The notes beneath the pieces are model-generated. The model searched no databases, was not told the DNA's origin, and was given only the letters and a program-made list of their open reading frames with translations. Shown here in pieces: positions 44,466 to 56,017 of a stretch of 64,000 nucleotides of DNA. The stretch is from Cordilura impudica (Eukaryota > Arthropoda > Insecta > Diptera > Scathophagidae), in contig OY821519.1 of NCBI GenBank assembly GCA_963682025.1, forward strand, positions 7,008,168 to 7,072,167, read 5' to 3'. A program made the translations under genes and the position numbers. Each line of letters opens with the position of its first letter. The stretch's first letter is position 1.

Positions 44466-45536
44466 AACAGCTGAACATAGTAACGCCAAGAAAAAATTGG
44501 CAAAATAGCAGCAAATAGAAGCGATAAATAAGCTGGATCAAAGATTGGGTATTTAAAAATTTACAAAACTTAAATACTTTATCAGCTACAATAAATTAAT
44601 TTAAAAATAGTTATGTTACAAATAAATCTAATGCAGCATTCCACGGTCACATACAGGCAAAACCAACTAGTTTTGTGTGCTTATATTTCATCTAGTTCTT
44701 TATTAATTCATCGGATATCTAGTCAATTTCTATTATATTATAGAGAACACACTAGTCTTTAATCCTACATATAAACTTTTTAGATAATTCATGACATACT
44801 GAAGAAAAAATTTAGAAAAATCCCGTCACGTATGGGACGGTTCCAGTCAACCAATATTCGAATTTGTTATGGTTGCATTCAGGTTTCAGCAAAACTATTA
44901 CATATGGAGAAAAAGTGTCTTAAGAAAATATTTGAATTGAAAGTCAAGCTTGGTGCTGCAGGAAAAAAATTTTTATTAAAACACATATTTATAATTGAAA
45001 ATTAGTTTTTATAATTTGTCACGTACAGACAAATCGCGTCACGAAGAGACATAGTTGAACTTTGATCAAGAAAATAAATAATAATTAATAATATGTTACA
45101 GATTTTTCTAGGGATAAGCACTGTTTTCTGCATTCCACAACATTCTCCTTAGTTTTAATAAAATGGAACTTTGAAATTCCAGATATTGCTTTGGTATTGT
45201 CCCATGGTGATAAAGACTTTTTTTTCATTTATTTTCGAGGATGGACGACAACATGTTCATTTTGTATAATCATTTTCTCTCTTATAATAATACTATTAAG
45301 GTAACAATTATTTTACAAAAATTCATACAAATTTGTTAAAGTGATAATTAATGTGTAATCTTAATTATTATTAAATAAAATTAGACGCCTGATGAGGACA
45401 CCAACCACAGTGTCGAAACGTCGCAGATAGCAAATAAAATTAGAGCATATTTGTTTTAATCATTCCTGCTTAGGATGACCATAGGAAGCTTAACATCACA
45501 ATAAGTAATTACAATCATTGGTCATTAGGAACATAT
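44466..45536. other. Spacer between the two S1 transposase relics
   Basis: AT-rich, no long open frame. Holds the hammerhead-like motif at 45386-45431 and several copies of a GTCACGTA-containing motif (44823, 45017, 45035). Confidence 0.5.
45386..45431 (+). ncRNA. Hammerhead-ribozyme-like motif between 13-bp direct repeats
   Basis: CTGATGA (45389-45395) and GAAA (45415-45418) enclose a stem GACAC / GTGTC with loop CAACCACA, followed by CGTC. This is the core order of hammerhead ribozymes, including the minimal ones in Penelope-like elements. One unpaired G lies between CTGATGA and the stem, and GACG before and CGTC after the core could pair with each other instead, so catalysis is uncertain. 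The 46-bp block is flanked by AAATAAAATTAGA at 45373-45385 and 45432-45444. Confidence 0.35.
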
Positions 45537-47041
45537 CAAAATATTCTTTTGATGTTTCTGCCAACGCCATCTATCTCATCTTTTCCATGCGCTGTAGCTA
45601 AATATTTCCAAAAAAAAACGGTTTTTTGTATTTTTTACTCAACACTGATGTTAGTTTTACCATATAACGGATCTTAAATTCCGATGCAGGGCCGTCGCTC
45701 CAAATGATTTCCCCTGAAAGTAAATCTTCATTTTATTTAAGTATCAAGTCGAGCAACTTATTTAGGAACACAAAAACTGTATCCTTGTTTTTAGCGTGTA
45801 TATCAGAGCATATGAGGTATGTTTGACAATTGCCTTTGTAAAAACTTGCAGAAGTGAACAAAAGGACACTTGTTCGCGACCAAAGTGCGCTTTGAACTTC
45901 ATTCTGGTATTCACAGCCGAAAACATTGCAAAATCCACTTGAACGATACGCACATTTTCATTAAGTTTGTCTTTTTAAAATTCATTGGCTTGAATTCGTT
46001 TCGAATTTACATGCTGCATCATAATATGAATTGAATCAACAAGATGTTCTTTAAGTTCACCTGCACTTGTTTCATGATTTACTAAATGTAGTTTATTATC
46101 TGAGTTTTTTTTTCATTCTTTCCATACACAGATCGTACTTAATTCGATAGATAATAATATGTTTATGCCATCAGAACAAGTATCACATTCATTTTTCCAG
46201 CACCTCGAATCCACAGAAGTATCACATAAAATCATGCACCACCAGTGGTTACAATAGTTTTGTTTTAAACCTTTTACTTTAAACATAAAATTTTCATGAG
46301 TTATACATCTACATTGAACTGAAGGTGTTTCTTTCATTAGCAAAATGTTTGGCGGTCTCAGACTACAAAATTTTGAAAACCCTGTTTCGAAACTAGGATT
46401 AAACTCTTTAAAAATCGAGAAGGCCTCCCGTGAATACATGGTCAGATAATGCTTCTGACACCTCTTTTTAATGCCATCTTTCCAAACAATGACAAAATCG
46501 TTTTTGCCTGGACAGGTATATACAATATCCGGGCGATAGTAAAATGCTTTCACAGTTTCGTAACTTGTATTGTTATCTGAAATTCTTATGTTTGAACTTT
46601 CGGATAGAGCAATGTTCATTTTACGAGCTAATTCTGTAACTACCGCCTTTTTCTTTCTTGGTGATTGAGGCAGAGATTTTTAAGCCTTTTGAACAGCTTT
46701 AGATAGTGTTTATTTCGACTTGTAGGGAAGTTCGGTACTTACAGAAGATTCATCAAAACTTTCAATTTGAATTCGCTTTTTATCCCTTTGCAATCTCTTC
46801 TTGTCTTGTCCCTTTCCTTTAGTCGTATAGCTTGTAGGTCACTTTTTGAAAGTTTTTCTTGTTGTTTTCCCTTGCGAAGTTCACGCATTCTTTTAGCCTT
46901 ATTACCGTTGAAATTTGGATCTTCCTCTTTTCTCTTTTCGCGAAATTTTCGCATACGGCTAGCACTTGTTGATGGTTGTAATTCAGTAATTTTTGTGGGA
47001 TTGTTCCTCAGTATCACGTACGGACGCTTAACTAGTACCAC
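45537..47041 (-). pseudogene. Transposase-like relic 'b' of S1 (paralogue)
   Basis: Starts MVLVKRPYVILRNNP (47041) with the basic segment ASRMRKFREKRKEEDPNF. After a stop the frame resumes with LPQSPRKKKAVVTELARKMN, FYYRPDIVYTCPGKNDFVIV, QKHYLTMYSREAFSIFKEFN, FSKFCSLRPPNILLM, QCRCITHENFMFKVKG and a Cys cluster (CWKNECDTC) by 46150. Then LKEHLVDSIHIMMQHVNSKR, RIVQVDFAMFSAVNTRM (about 45950), AHFGREQVSFCS, EIIWSDGPASEFK (about 45672-45710) and ATAHGKDEIDGVGRNIKR (45545-45600). This is the same domain order as relic 'a' but clearly diverged (VDFA for DLAENY, WSDG for FSDV). Several stops and frameshifts; non-functional. Confidence 0.62.
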
Positions 47042-47522
47042 TTATCAGTTATAAGGGAAACGTTTAATTAAAAATTTTTTTGATTAATTCTTAAAGCACT
47101 AGAAGTTAGCTATACATCAAAAAAATGAGTTTCTATAATCTGCTTATTTTACAATTATTAAAATAAAAACGAGTCAAGCGTCACGTATGGGACATCGAAA
47201 CTTACCTTTGTGTTAAAATTATTTTGTCGACATCAGAACAATCTAATAAAAAATTGGTTATGCAGTTAAATAAAGCTTTCCACACAGGCAGATGGAGAAA
47301 AGAAAATTAAGTTATAACTGATAAACAATAGTGACAGCTACCTATCAAAAAATGGTGTAAAGTCAAATGAAAAAAGCCTACTTGTTGTTACTCTTTAAAA
47401 ATAACTCTATTTTAAAAAACAATAAATTATATTAGATTAGAACATAATCTAACTATATATGTGCAATAATTTATACAAAATTAATATTTGGATAATGGTT
47501 TAGAGTTCCCATTTTTCATGGA

Positions 47523-48210
47523 ATGCTCCTAATGTGATTAAGATTAAATTTTATTAAATTATTTAATTTTTTATTTTTATTATTATTACTATTACTTTTA
47601 TTATTATTATATATTAATTTAATTATTATTAGAAATAAATAAAAAAATAATTTTTCAACATTTCTATAAAAACAAGTGATTTTTTTCCCTGACGTTAACA
47701 TATTACGTATATTACAGTATCGAAGGTATGAAATTTTAGTAAGGTATGTTACATACCGTCGGCAAAGATAATTTGTCTAGTTTCTCAGTGTTTTAGAAAC
47801 ACTTACACACTAACAGGAAAAATTGCAAATTAGCGCATATGCTAAAAATTAAAAAACCGTTGTCTTGAGTTAAAAACATTTTTTTTATAGATATCCCACT
47901 CGCATCCCATTAAGCGAGCAAAAAGCTCTTAAAGGAAAGAACCTAACCTTTCTTTTGAACCCAAAAACAAAAAATCACTTTTTTGAAAACAAGCCAAAAA
48001 AAAATTTTTTTGATTTAAAAAAAGTAAAAAATTTTCTTTTTTATTTTTTTTAAATTATTTTTTCCGAAAAACTGAAGAAATAGCTATCTAAACTATTTGG
48101 GATAAATTGTGCTGAAAACAATAGGTAATACGTTACATGGATGAGTGCAAATTTCATCCCGATCGGAAGACATCGATTTATAACGTTGGATCACTTGACA
48201 TGAAACGCCC
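47523..48210 (-). repeat. Right inverted arm of S1
   Basis: Inverse counterpart of 42491-43275 with a deletion of about 100 bp near its outer end. Confidence 0.8.
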
Positions 48211-48738
48211 CATATATAATTCGAAGCTCTTTGCTGAAGAATGATATGAGATTTTATTTACTGACCTAGCTACTTATTCCCTGACGTGTAAAAGGCACTA
48301 GTTTACATTAAGCAATTTTTTGTATTTAACTTAAAATTTGTTCATGAAAGCCCAAAACTTTTCACATTCAAACAAATCTAAAATAATATTTATTTTTTAA
48401 TAAAGAATCATTTCGTTTCTTTAAAATAACATTTCTAACGTTTTTTTTCTTTCCTTCTTTTTGGGCTTTCGAAAGAATACAAAATTTTATTAAAAAACTT
48501 TTTTGTGCAGTTTTTTATTTTAAGACTTTGGAAAAAAAAACACAAATAAAATAACCTTGTTGAATAATATCCGCGAAAAGTGTATTCATGCATTTATAGA
48601 ACTTTTTTTTTATATACATTTCTTTTTTTAATTTCAAAATGTTTTTAGCCTACCCAGGCAAATATGGAACAAAAGTAAATGTAACAAAAGTTCTTCAACA
48701 ACAACGAAACTTCACATTGCACAATTTCGAAGTTAAAA
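48211..48738. other. AT-rich DNA, no gene seen
   Basis: Poly-T/A-rich sequence without recognised motifs. Confidence 0.45.
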
Positions 48739-49195
48739 ATAGTTATACGGTATTCCGCTATGTGGTTGGGCTATAATGACTTTATGCTCCTCTTTGTAAC
48801 GGCAAAAGATACTTGGACGAGTAAAATCAATTAAATCAGAATACATTTTTGTATCCATCCGTCCATCTGTCTATGTGTCCATACATATATTGTACTGTAA
48901 TAATATGTCGCAATTGTGCAACGATTTGAATGAAATGTGAAATATAAGCTGTTATTGTGTTGCATAGTACGATTGATATTTTAATTGATGAATCCCATTA
49001 TTTTAGATGTCGCTTCTAGATAAAGTCCAGGTTTTCTTATTTTATAACAGTCTATAAAAGAAAAACATCATCAGTCTAAAAACTTGTACTAGCAGTTTTA
49101 ATCATAGTACTCCTATACGATTTCTTCTCGGTCTTCACTTGTTTTGTATATATTTTTGAAAAATACCCATTTTTTAACTACTAGTATAGCCCAAC
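48739..49195 (+). mobile_element. Diverged DINE-1-like remnant
   Basis: Keeps the motif order of DINE copies: CTATGTGGTTGGGCTATAATG, TTTATGCTCCTCTTTGTAAC, the degenerate microsatellite CCATCCGTCCATCTGTCTA, GTGTCCATACATATATTG and later TTCTTCTCGGTCTTCACTTG. It is much older than the near-intact copies. Confidence 0.6.
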
Positions 49196-49840
49196 ACTCG
49201 ATATTCGAGTGAAAAATCCACAGTTCCATCTAGAGGACAATGGCAAAAACAAAGAGCTGTTCATATTACAAGACTTGTAATTGATCTGGCTATGTTAATG
49301 TAGAGAAAGCTAAAAATTGGAAAAGCTCAGCTTGTTCATACAAACTCTCGTATATAAAAAGAAAAACATTTCTCATGTTCTTTTCTTTCAAATGTTGAGT
49401 TAAATAGTTAATTAAGCATGAGTTGAAGTAATAGGCAGAAGGATGCTGACGATGAACAAGTCGCTTTGTTCGAAAGTAGCTACTCCATCTGGCGCTCTCT
49501 TCAATTTTTTTCTAATATTTTTCTTACATTACAAAAATTATTATCTTTCTTTCATTAGAAAAATATATACATGATCTTAAACCGAACAATAAATGACTAA
49601 TTATTCCAATACAGATCAACAATACATAACAATAACAATTCAGAAAATATTATTTTTTCATTCAATTTAAAAATTTATTAATATTGAAATTAGCCTAAAG
49701 GTATGCTAATCAATCTAAGCAAATAAATCGTTATAATTAACAGGACGTAACGAATTATTAGAAATATTTTATTTTATTTAATTTAATATATTTTTAAGAC
49801 AGATTAAACCTAAATTTTATCATTCTCAGCTGCTACTCCA
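49196..49840. repeat. Low-copy repeat shared with 12.4-12.7 kb and 14.5-14.65 kb
   Basis: Shared motifs are AGCTCAGCTTGTTCATAC, CATGTTCTTTTCTTTC, GACGATGAACAAGTCGC, GCCTAAAGGTATGCTAATCA and CATTACAAAAATTATTATC. No termini defined, no coding frame. Confidence 0.45.
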
Positions 49841-50098
49841 CATGGGCTATAACTATGCCACTTTTCAAACTCCTCCGTGCCCGCATATTCCTTAAAATGG
49901 GAACTAAAAATTTAAAATTAAAATATGTTTCTTTCACATCTCTACCAATACCACCTAAAACAGTTTTATCTTCATGTTTCTATATGCAACTAGATAAAAT
50001 TATGATGGAAGTGATTAGACGTAAGACCTTTTTTCAAAATCGTTGACATAGGCTATTGTAAAGTCGACCTAGAACGACTATAACTTTTTTAGTTGTTT
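49841..50098 (+). mobile_element. Old DINE-1-like 3' end
   Basis: Ends AAAGTCGACCTAGAACGACT, then ATAACTTTTTTAGTTGTTT, matching the hairpin and tail of DINE copies with many changes (stem GTCG/CGAC kept). The 63-codon frame here has no known motif. Confidence 0.5.
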
Positions 50099-51089
50099 CA
50101 ACTTTAATAAAAGTTATTCAAATGGTAAAAGAAATTAAAAGCTCTTTTCCAATGTGCATTTCCATAACAAATGTAAAGTCTATGCTACAATTTTTTTTTT
50201 TTTTTCAATTTTTGGCAGGAAACGAAAAAATATTGAGAATTCTTTGCTAGAGTAATAAAATTGTAACAAGAACTTTTTTAATATTTAGTTTTGAAAATTA
50301 AACGAATTATAGCCCATTATTATTGGTAAAGAAAATTCCAAAAAGGAAATAATAATAAAACTAATGTACCTTTGCATAGTAAACAAATGTTGCATGAAAC
50401 AAGCATTAGTTTTCACCAGAACACAGTGGGAAAAATAAAAAGTTATTAAAAATTTTAGCACAGCTAAATTTTCAATTTCAAATTTAAAGTGAAGTACACT
50501 AATGCAGTGCATAACAGCAATTTTGGGGGGTTAGGAAACTCCAAGTTAGGGTGAAAGATCTAGGCCAATATAGTAAAACCTCCAAATGTTTTGACAGACT
50601 TAAACTTTTAATGACATTTATGTTTTTGCCTTAGCTTGATGTTTTTTTGCTTAGTTTTTTAGAGTTACTCAAAAACCGTTGATGATTTCATATTTAATTT
50701 TTCAACAAATAGCTTCAGATAATCAAGTTCTACTAATTTTATCAAAGGAAATTTTCAAAAAGTCATTAATAATTTTGTCTTTTTTAATAAATTTTTGATT
50801 AGCACTACATACTCAAGGCGTATGATTATTATTTGAGAGATATTTTTAATACTAAATCAAATATACATCAGTATTCTTATTCTATTTTTTACATGGATAT
50901 TTTAAGCCTTAGCAACATTGTTGTTGAAGAATGAATTGAGAAATCATCAACTGTTCTTGAGTTTCAGCTAAAAACCTATATGAAGGGTCAATAAGATATT
51001 TGGAGATTTTACTATACCGGCCTAGTATTTTCACAAAGACTGGGAATATCCCAGCGCCCTGGACAATGACCCCAAAAATGTTCCACAAC
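50099..51089. other. AT-rich DNA, no gene seen
   Basis: Only short frames without motifs. Confidence 0.45.
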
Positions 51090-51210
51090 GTTATTTATAT
51101 CCTATACTACTATATTTGTTTGCAGCTACCAAAAATATTTGGCCGAGAACCATCATTTACTTTCTGAGTCGATTTAGTGATGTCCGTCCGTCCGTTCATA
51201 TATTCTCCAA
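51090..51210 (+). mobile_element. DINE-1-like 5' fragment (copy N)
   Basis: ATATCCTATACTACTATAT, GCAGCTACCAAAAATATTTG, ACTTTCTGAGTCGATTTAG and GATGTCCGTCCGTCCG in the usual order, then unrelated DNA. Confidence 0.7.
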
Positions 51211-51594
51211 GATATTTTTTTCCCAGATGAAGGCATCAAAACCCTTGATATTTGTGTTGAGTGGGTCACTGTGAATGACATCCTTTTCGAGAAAATGAAT
51301 ACTATGCAGTATGCAAAGCAAGGTACAATATCGTAAAAATTCAAAACAGCTAAAGTTCACACTAAAGCTTAAAATTTTTACTTCAAACTAATATTTTAGA
51401 ATTTTACTTGGTATACAAAACGCACTATTATTTTTTGTTTTTATGAATAAGACGGTTAAATATTTGAATGAAATGAATTTATTTATTTAAAAGTTAATAC
51501 AGGCAAAAGTTGTCTGATAGAAAATTTATTAACAGGTAAAATAATATAAAAATTAAATATGTAAAACTTAATAGGTCGGTTATTGCAACAAATT

Positions 51595-52189
51595 AATTAT
51601 AATAGAAATAAAAATATAAACAATTTAATAAAATTGAATCTTAATCACATTAAATCCATTTATATCATAACTATCTTTATACTTATTTTTATTGTAACTG
51701 ATGAAGTATTTTAGTTTTGGGAAGTTTTTAAATTCCCAGCCTTTCATCAAGCTTATTTGTCGCCATTGACCATTGATCTTTTACTAAAAATCATGAGTTC
51801 TCCGAGTTATCAGTCTTGTACACATTTCTTCCAAAAAATCATCCACATTTAAAATTATTGTTTTCGATGTGCATCTGTCAGTCTGAATCTAAGATTCAAA
51901 TTTGACCTCCTCTATATATTCTCCATCAAAAGAGTTCATTAAATTCTCTTTGATGAATGTGGTTTCCGGGCAATTTGAACATTCACCTTAGTGGCAAGAA
52001 GTTATTACATTAGGACACATAGTCAATTTAAGCCAATCGCGGTAATCGTGTAAATCTTCTGGCGTATCATCTGTTAAGTACTTTAACATCAGTTTAATAT
52101 TTGCAAACGCATACTGTGTTGGTTTCGCTGCAATGTTTTGGCAGGAAGACATCGGTTTCATAAGTTGAGTTACTTGACATGAAACCACC

Positions 52190-52192
<3 letters not shown>
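51595..52192 (-). mobile_element. Internally deleted relative of S1 (S2)
   Basis: Matches S1 at 43235-43400 (ATTGAATCTTAATCACATTA, GATGAAGTATTTTAGTTTTG, TTTCATCAAGCTTATTTGTC) and then jumps to 44150-44465 (CACATTTAAAATTATTGTTT, TTTGACCTCCTCTATATATT, TGAATGTGGTTTCCGGGCAA). The right end is a decayed S1 terminus, TTACTTGACATGAAACCACC, followed by ATATAT as at S1. The minus-strand frame 52248-51988 keeps DLHDYRDWLKLTMCPNVITS (relic-a Cys cluster). About 750 bp of transposase is deleted. Confidence 0.75.

Positions 52193-52222
<30 letters not shown>
52190..52222. repeat. (TA)n microsatellite
   Basis: AT dinucleotides with one GT interruption, at the right edge of S2. Confidence 0.95.
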
Positions 52223-52223
<1 letters not shown>

Positions 52224-52945
52224 CAGTTTGCCATTCCGTTTGTAACACATCGAAGAATATATTCCCTATAGCAAAATATGTCTGGCCATGTGTATGTTTT
52301 AATATTGATATTTTTTTGAGCCATCACTTGTAGACATGGAAAAAATTGGTAACCATCAGGTCGGCTAGTTCTGGGTCCGTGCTTTTAGATGCAATTACCT
52401 CTTTGCTATTTTCTTGGTAATTTCCTTGATCTCTTACATAGATAAGCAACGCACATGTGCATTTACGAAAAAAAAAACAACAGCAAAAAGCAAACGAAAC
52501 TGTGTATGCATCGCTGATACATACATGTTTTAGGAATGCCTTATATAGGCATTCCTTAACTATTGGGCCTCGAGGCTCGAGGCCATTGGGCCTAAACTGC
52601 AAAATTGTGTTGTCGTTACTTAGCGAAATTTATCTCGAATAAAATTTGAATACGTCAATTTAAAATATTGATTTAAATTTTTTATTCACAGAAATCCATT
52701 AACTTGAACTAAATATTATCATAAGAAACGGCTCAATGTTTTCAATAATATTCTATTTATTAGAATATTTTTTGAAACAAAATTATTTTAATTAAATTTT
52801 TTTAATCAAAATTTTTTAATCAAAATATTTTTAATAAATATTTTTTTAATCTAAAAATTATTTTCTTAAATGTTTTTTTATTTTTTATTGATTTTAATAA
52901 AAATGTTTAATATATTTTTATATATAAAAAAAATTTTTTTTTATA
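52223..52945. other. AT-rich DNA with two adjacent strong hairpins
   Basis: A DINE subfamily-2 scrap (GCCATTCCGTTTGTAACACA, 52230-52250) is followed by AT-rich DNA. Hairpins at 52532-52556 (AGGAATGCC / GGCATTCCT, 7-nt loop) and 52566-52584 (GGCCTCGAG / CTCGAGGCC) lie 9 bp apart. The overlapping 92-codon minus-strand frame is not recognised. Confidence 0.45.
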
Positions 52946-52949
52946 AATT

Positions 52950-53275
52950 TTTTATACCCTCCACACCACTTTGCTGAGAGAGTATATAACTTTGTCTTTC
53001 CGTTTGTAACGCATCGAAATATGAAATATATGTTCCTGACCGTTATAACAACTCGAGTCGATATAGCGATTTCTGCCTGTCTGTTGAAATCACGCTCATT
53101 CACAAAATATACCATTTACCTGTTTTCCATTTCCTGCACGAATTGTTATTGAAAATTGGGTAAATCGGGTATCATTGTTCGAAGATATGACCTAAAATAT
53201 GGAAACATCTCCAAAATATTATAAAAATTCAGTGTCTTTGTTGTAATAGTCTAGTATTAAGTTTAATTTGGTATT
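52950..53275 (+). mobile_element. DINE-like element, subfamily 2, 5' part
   Basis: TATACCCTCCACACCACTTTG, GTCTTTCCGTTTGTAACGCA, TATAACAACTCGAGTCGATA and a short microsatellite TGCCTGTCTG. Same type as copy K; the 3' end is not found nearby. Confidence 0.7.
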
Positions 53276-53594
53276 AAGTTTTAATATTAGCAGGCAAAGC
53301 GATACCCTGTGACCTCTTCTGCCCATTTTGCTGTCAACCGATTTTTACAAAAAAGACACCCTTTGGTAGCTATTTTTTTTTTGCAGATATGCATCATCTT
53401 TACAGATGTCACCATCTGGTACACTTTTCTGGAGTAATAATCATTTGGAGTTGCCACTAAAACATACATAAAACACATAAAACTATACAATTATGTATGT
53501 GTGTTAATTTAATTTGTTTAATGTGTTTACAAAAATTGTATATCAGAAGCCCTGTGTTGAATTGCGAATTGGCTAAAATTGATTAGCATATCTT

Positions 53595-53800
53595 TATCTT
53601 TCTGATTCGATTTAGCGTTATCCGTCCGTCTGTGTCTCCGTCCGTCTGTCTAATTACATGTAAACTTTGTAATCAAGCCGGAAATATGAATATATTTCAA
53701 TGAGATTTAAAAAATGAGTTTGTGATTTTATGTACATGTTCCGACCTAGCCGACACATAAATAGCACCTACCTTACTGATTTAAGATATTAATTTAGAAT
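53595..53800 (+). mobile_element. Diverged DINE-1-like fragment
   Basis: Contains TTCTGATTCGATTTAGCG, (GTCC/GTCT) repeats at 53622-53651, CATGTAAACTTTGTAATCAA and ACATGTTCCGACCTAGCC. Both ends are missing. Confidence 0.65.
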
Positions 53801-54114
53801 ATATTTATTGGAGTTTTCTATTAAAAGCTAAAAACTATTATTAGTAATTTTTAGAACACATATATGGGTAATTCCATGCAAAGGTCAACCTTAGGTCCAA
53901 TTTTAAAATTTTTATATTACAGTAAAATCTTTTCCCTGATAGATGTTCGTCTATCTCAAGAATTTCAGATTGGGTGGTAGATGTTAACAGGCACAGATTA
54001 TTGCCAACAGCAATCGTCCTCAAGCATTTCCAAGAACACATAATAATTTTCATTGGATTACCTTCCTTCTTGCGACTAGTAGTTTAAGATATTTAGATAG
54101 TCATAACGATCAAC

Positions 54115-54290
54115 TACAGAGGAATTAATAAAAAAAGTGACTGAAAAGACACTTCTGAGTCGTTTTTACGATATATATGAATTTAGGTCAATTGGTGTTT
54201 TTTTTATTAATATTAAAAAAGTGGCTGAAAAGACACTTCTGAGTCGTTTTTATGATATAAATGTAGATTGAAGTCACTTGGTTTTTTTTT
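54115..54290 (+). repeat. Two-unit tandem repeat (about 87 bp)
   Basis: The block AAAAAGTGACTGAAAAGACA, CTTCTGAGTCGTTTTTACGA occurs at about 54134 and again at 54220 with few changes, followed by a T run and the LINE relic. Confidence 0.8.
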
Positions 54291-55055
54291 TTTTTTTTTT
54301 TGAATTATCATAGGAAAGTTTTTGATAGAGTTGACCACTCCATTCTGCTGACCAAACTCCAAAAGTTTTTTAACTTTTCTGATTCGGCCAATAAACTTAT
54401 TGGATCATAACTTTTATACCTTCAATGGTTTGATTTCCAATGCTGCTGATATTGATAGAGGGGTGCCCCAAGGGTCCATTCTCGGCCCATTACTTTTTTG
54501 TATGTACATTAATGCGATATTCAAATGTATGCCGGTGATGTAAAATTGAAAATGTACGTTATTGTATTGACTGCATTAACAACGATTTGGATAAAATTCA
54601 TAAATGGGCAAGTATAAATGGTCTATGCATAAATCCGAAAAAAATCAAAGTCCATTTTCTTGTCAAGAAATAATAAGAAAAGACTTGAAGATACCGACTT
54701 TTTGAATATAAACAACAATATAATCGATATTGTTCCATCATCATCAAATCTAGGAATAACATTCAATGCCCAACTTTCATGGAAAAACCATAATAATATT
54801 TCGGCTGGAAAAGTTCATGGTATGCTGAGAAACCTGTGGACTGTAAAAGCATCGACGCCCTTTAATATACGGATGCTCCTGACTAAAACACATTTAATTC
54901 CTGTTTTATTGTATGGGTGTGAAATATTTTCAAATTGTGACACCATTGATTTTAATCGACTTATGGTCACGTATACCAACATAACCAGATATGCATTAAT
55001 CATAGTAGAAGGGATAGTTTATCACCGTTTTAATATCCGTTGCATAAAATGTGTT

Positions 55056-55823
55056 TATACCCTATACCACTATGTGGTTTGGGTACAATGACTTTGTGCT
55101 GCTGTTTGTAACAACCAAAAATATTTGACCTAGACCCATCTTTAATTATACCGATCGAATCAGAATCACTTTCTGAGTTGATTTAACAATGTCCGTCCGT
55201 CTGTGTGTCCATGTAAACCTTGTAATCAAACTGCAGGTCGCAAATATGAATATATTTTGATGAAATTTGGTATACAAGCTTTTGTCGGCCATGTGATGAA
55301 CGCTATTGAAATTGGTGAGAATCGGTCCATGTTCAGACCTAGCCCCCATACAAATTACCCATATGAAATCGACATAAATTGCCATAAGTTCCAAATTGTC
55401 ATATAGATCTTACTCAAATTGGGTTTGTATGCATTCATTACATCCATTAATGAGTAGTCCAAAAATGATCCCTTTGACCACATATAGAGCTGCTTCCCGA
55501 TCTTCACTTAAATCTATTAAAAAACAAAAATATTGCACTGATTCTTCTCAAATTTTGTTTGTATATATTTTTGCAAAATACAAGAGACTTTACCAAACAT
55601 GATCAGGATCGATCCATTTTTGGACCTAGTCCCTATATAGATATAGCATCCGATATGAACTTTTTCATATCTGCAGCCAAAAAAATTAATAAAAATCCCA
55701 CTCAAATTTGGTTTTTGCTTATTTTCTATATCCAGTTAGTTGGGCCTAAGAGATAGGGTTTCTAAACGCATGGTATAGGGTATCGTATAGTCGGTCTAGA
55801 CCGACTATAATTTTCTTACTTGT
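55056..55823 (+). mobile_element. DINE-1-like element nested in the LINE
   Basis: Near-intact: TATACCCTATACCA with TGTGGTTTGGGTA, a short GTCCGTCCGTCTG core, TGGTATAGGGTATCG, perfect palindromic hairpin (arms ATAGTCGGTCT, 55785-55806) and TTTTCTTACTTGTT. The LINE reads GTGTT before and TAAAGATG after, with no target duplication, so it inserted between two T residues as expected for a Helentron derivative. Confidence 0.95.
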
Positions 55824-56017
55824 TTAAAGATGTATTAAGGTATAAATGTCTTTTAATCTAATATATATTTAAAGGAACATGAATATCTTTATAGGAGGAG
55901 ATACAAACTAATATATTTGAAGGAAAAAAACCTGATATCACAAAAATATAAATACCTTTTGTCTACGAGACAATTTTTCAATTATACAATTGGTCTTTGG
56001 AATGGCCTACCATCATA

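Larger units (their letters stand above)
42491..48210 (-). mobile_element. Long-TIR DNA transposon S1 with two transposase relics
   Basis: Ends GGGCGTTTCATGTCAAGTGA (42491) and its complement (to 48210). The inverted arms continue for about 700-790 bp (GATGTCTTCCGATCG, CATCCATGTAAC, TAGATAGCTATTTCTTCAG, AAGAGCTTTTTG, CGAGTGGGA, GTGTGTAAGTGTTTC, ATACCTTCGATA). The outer flanks are ATAT on both sides, a possible 4-bp target duplication in low-complexity DNA. Long arms and a 4-bp duplication would suit Sola-type elements, but I cannot assign the superfamily. Both relic genes read on the minus strand. Confidence 0.75.
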
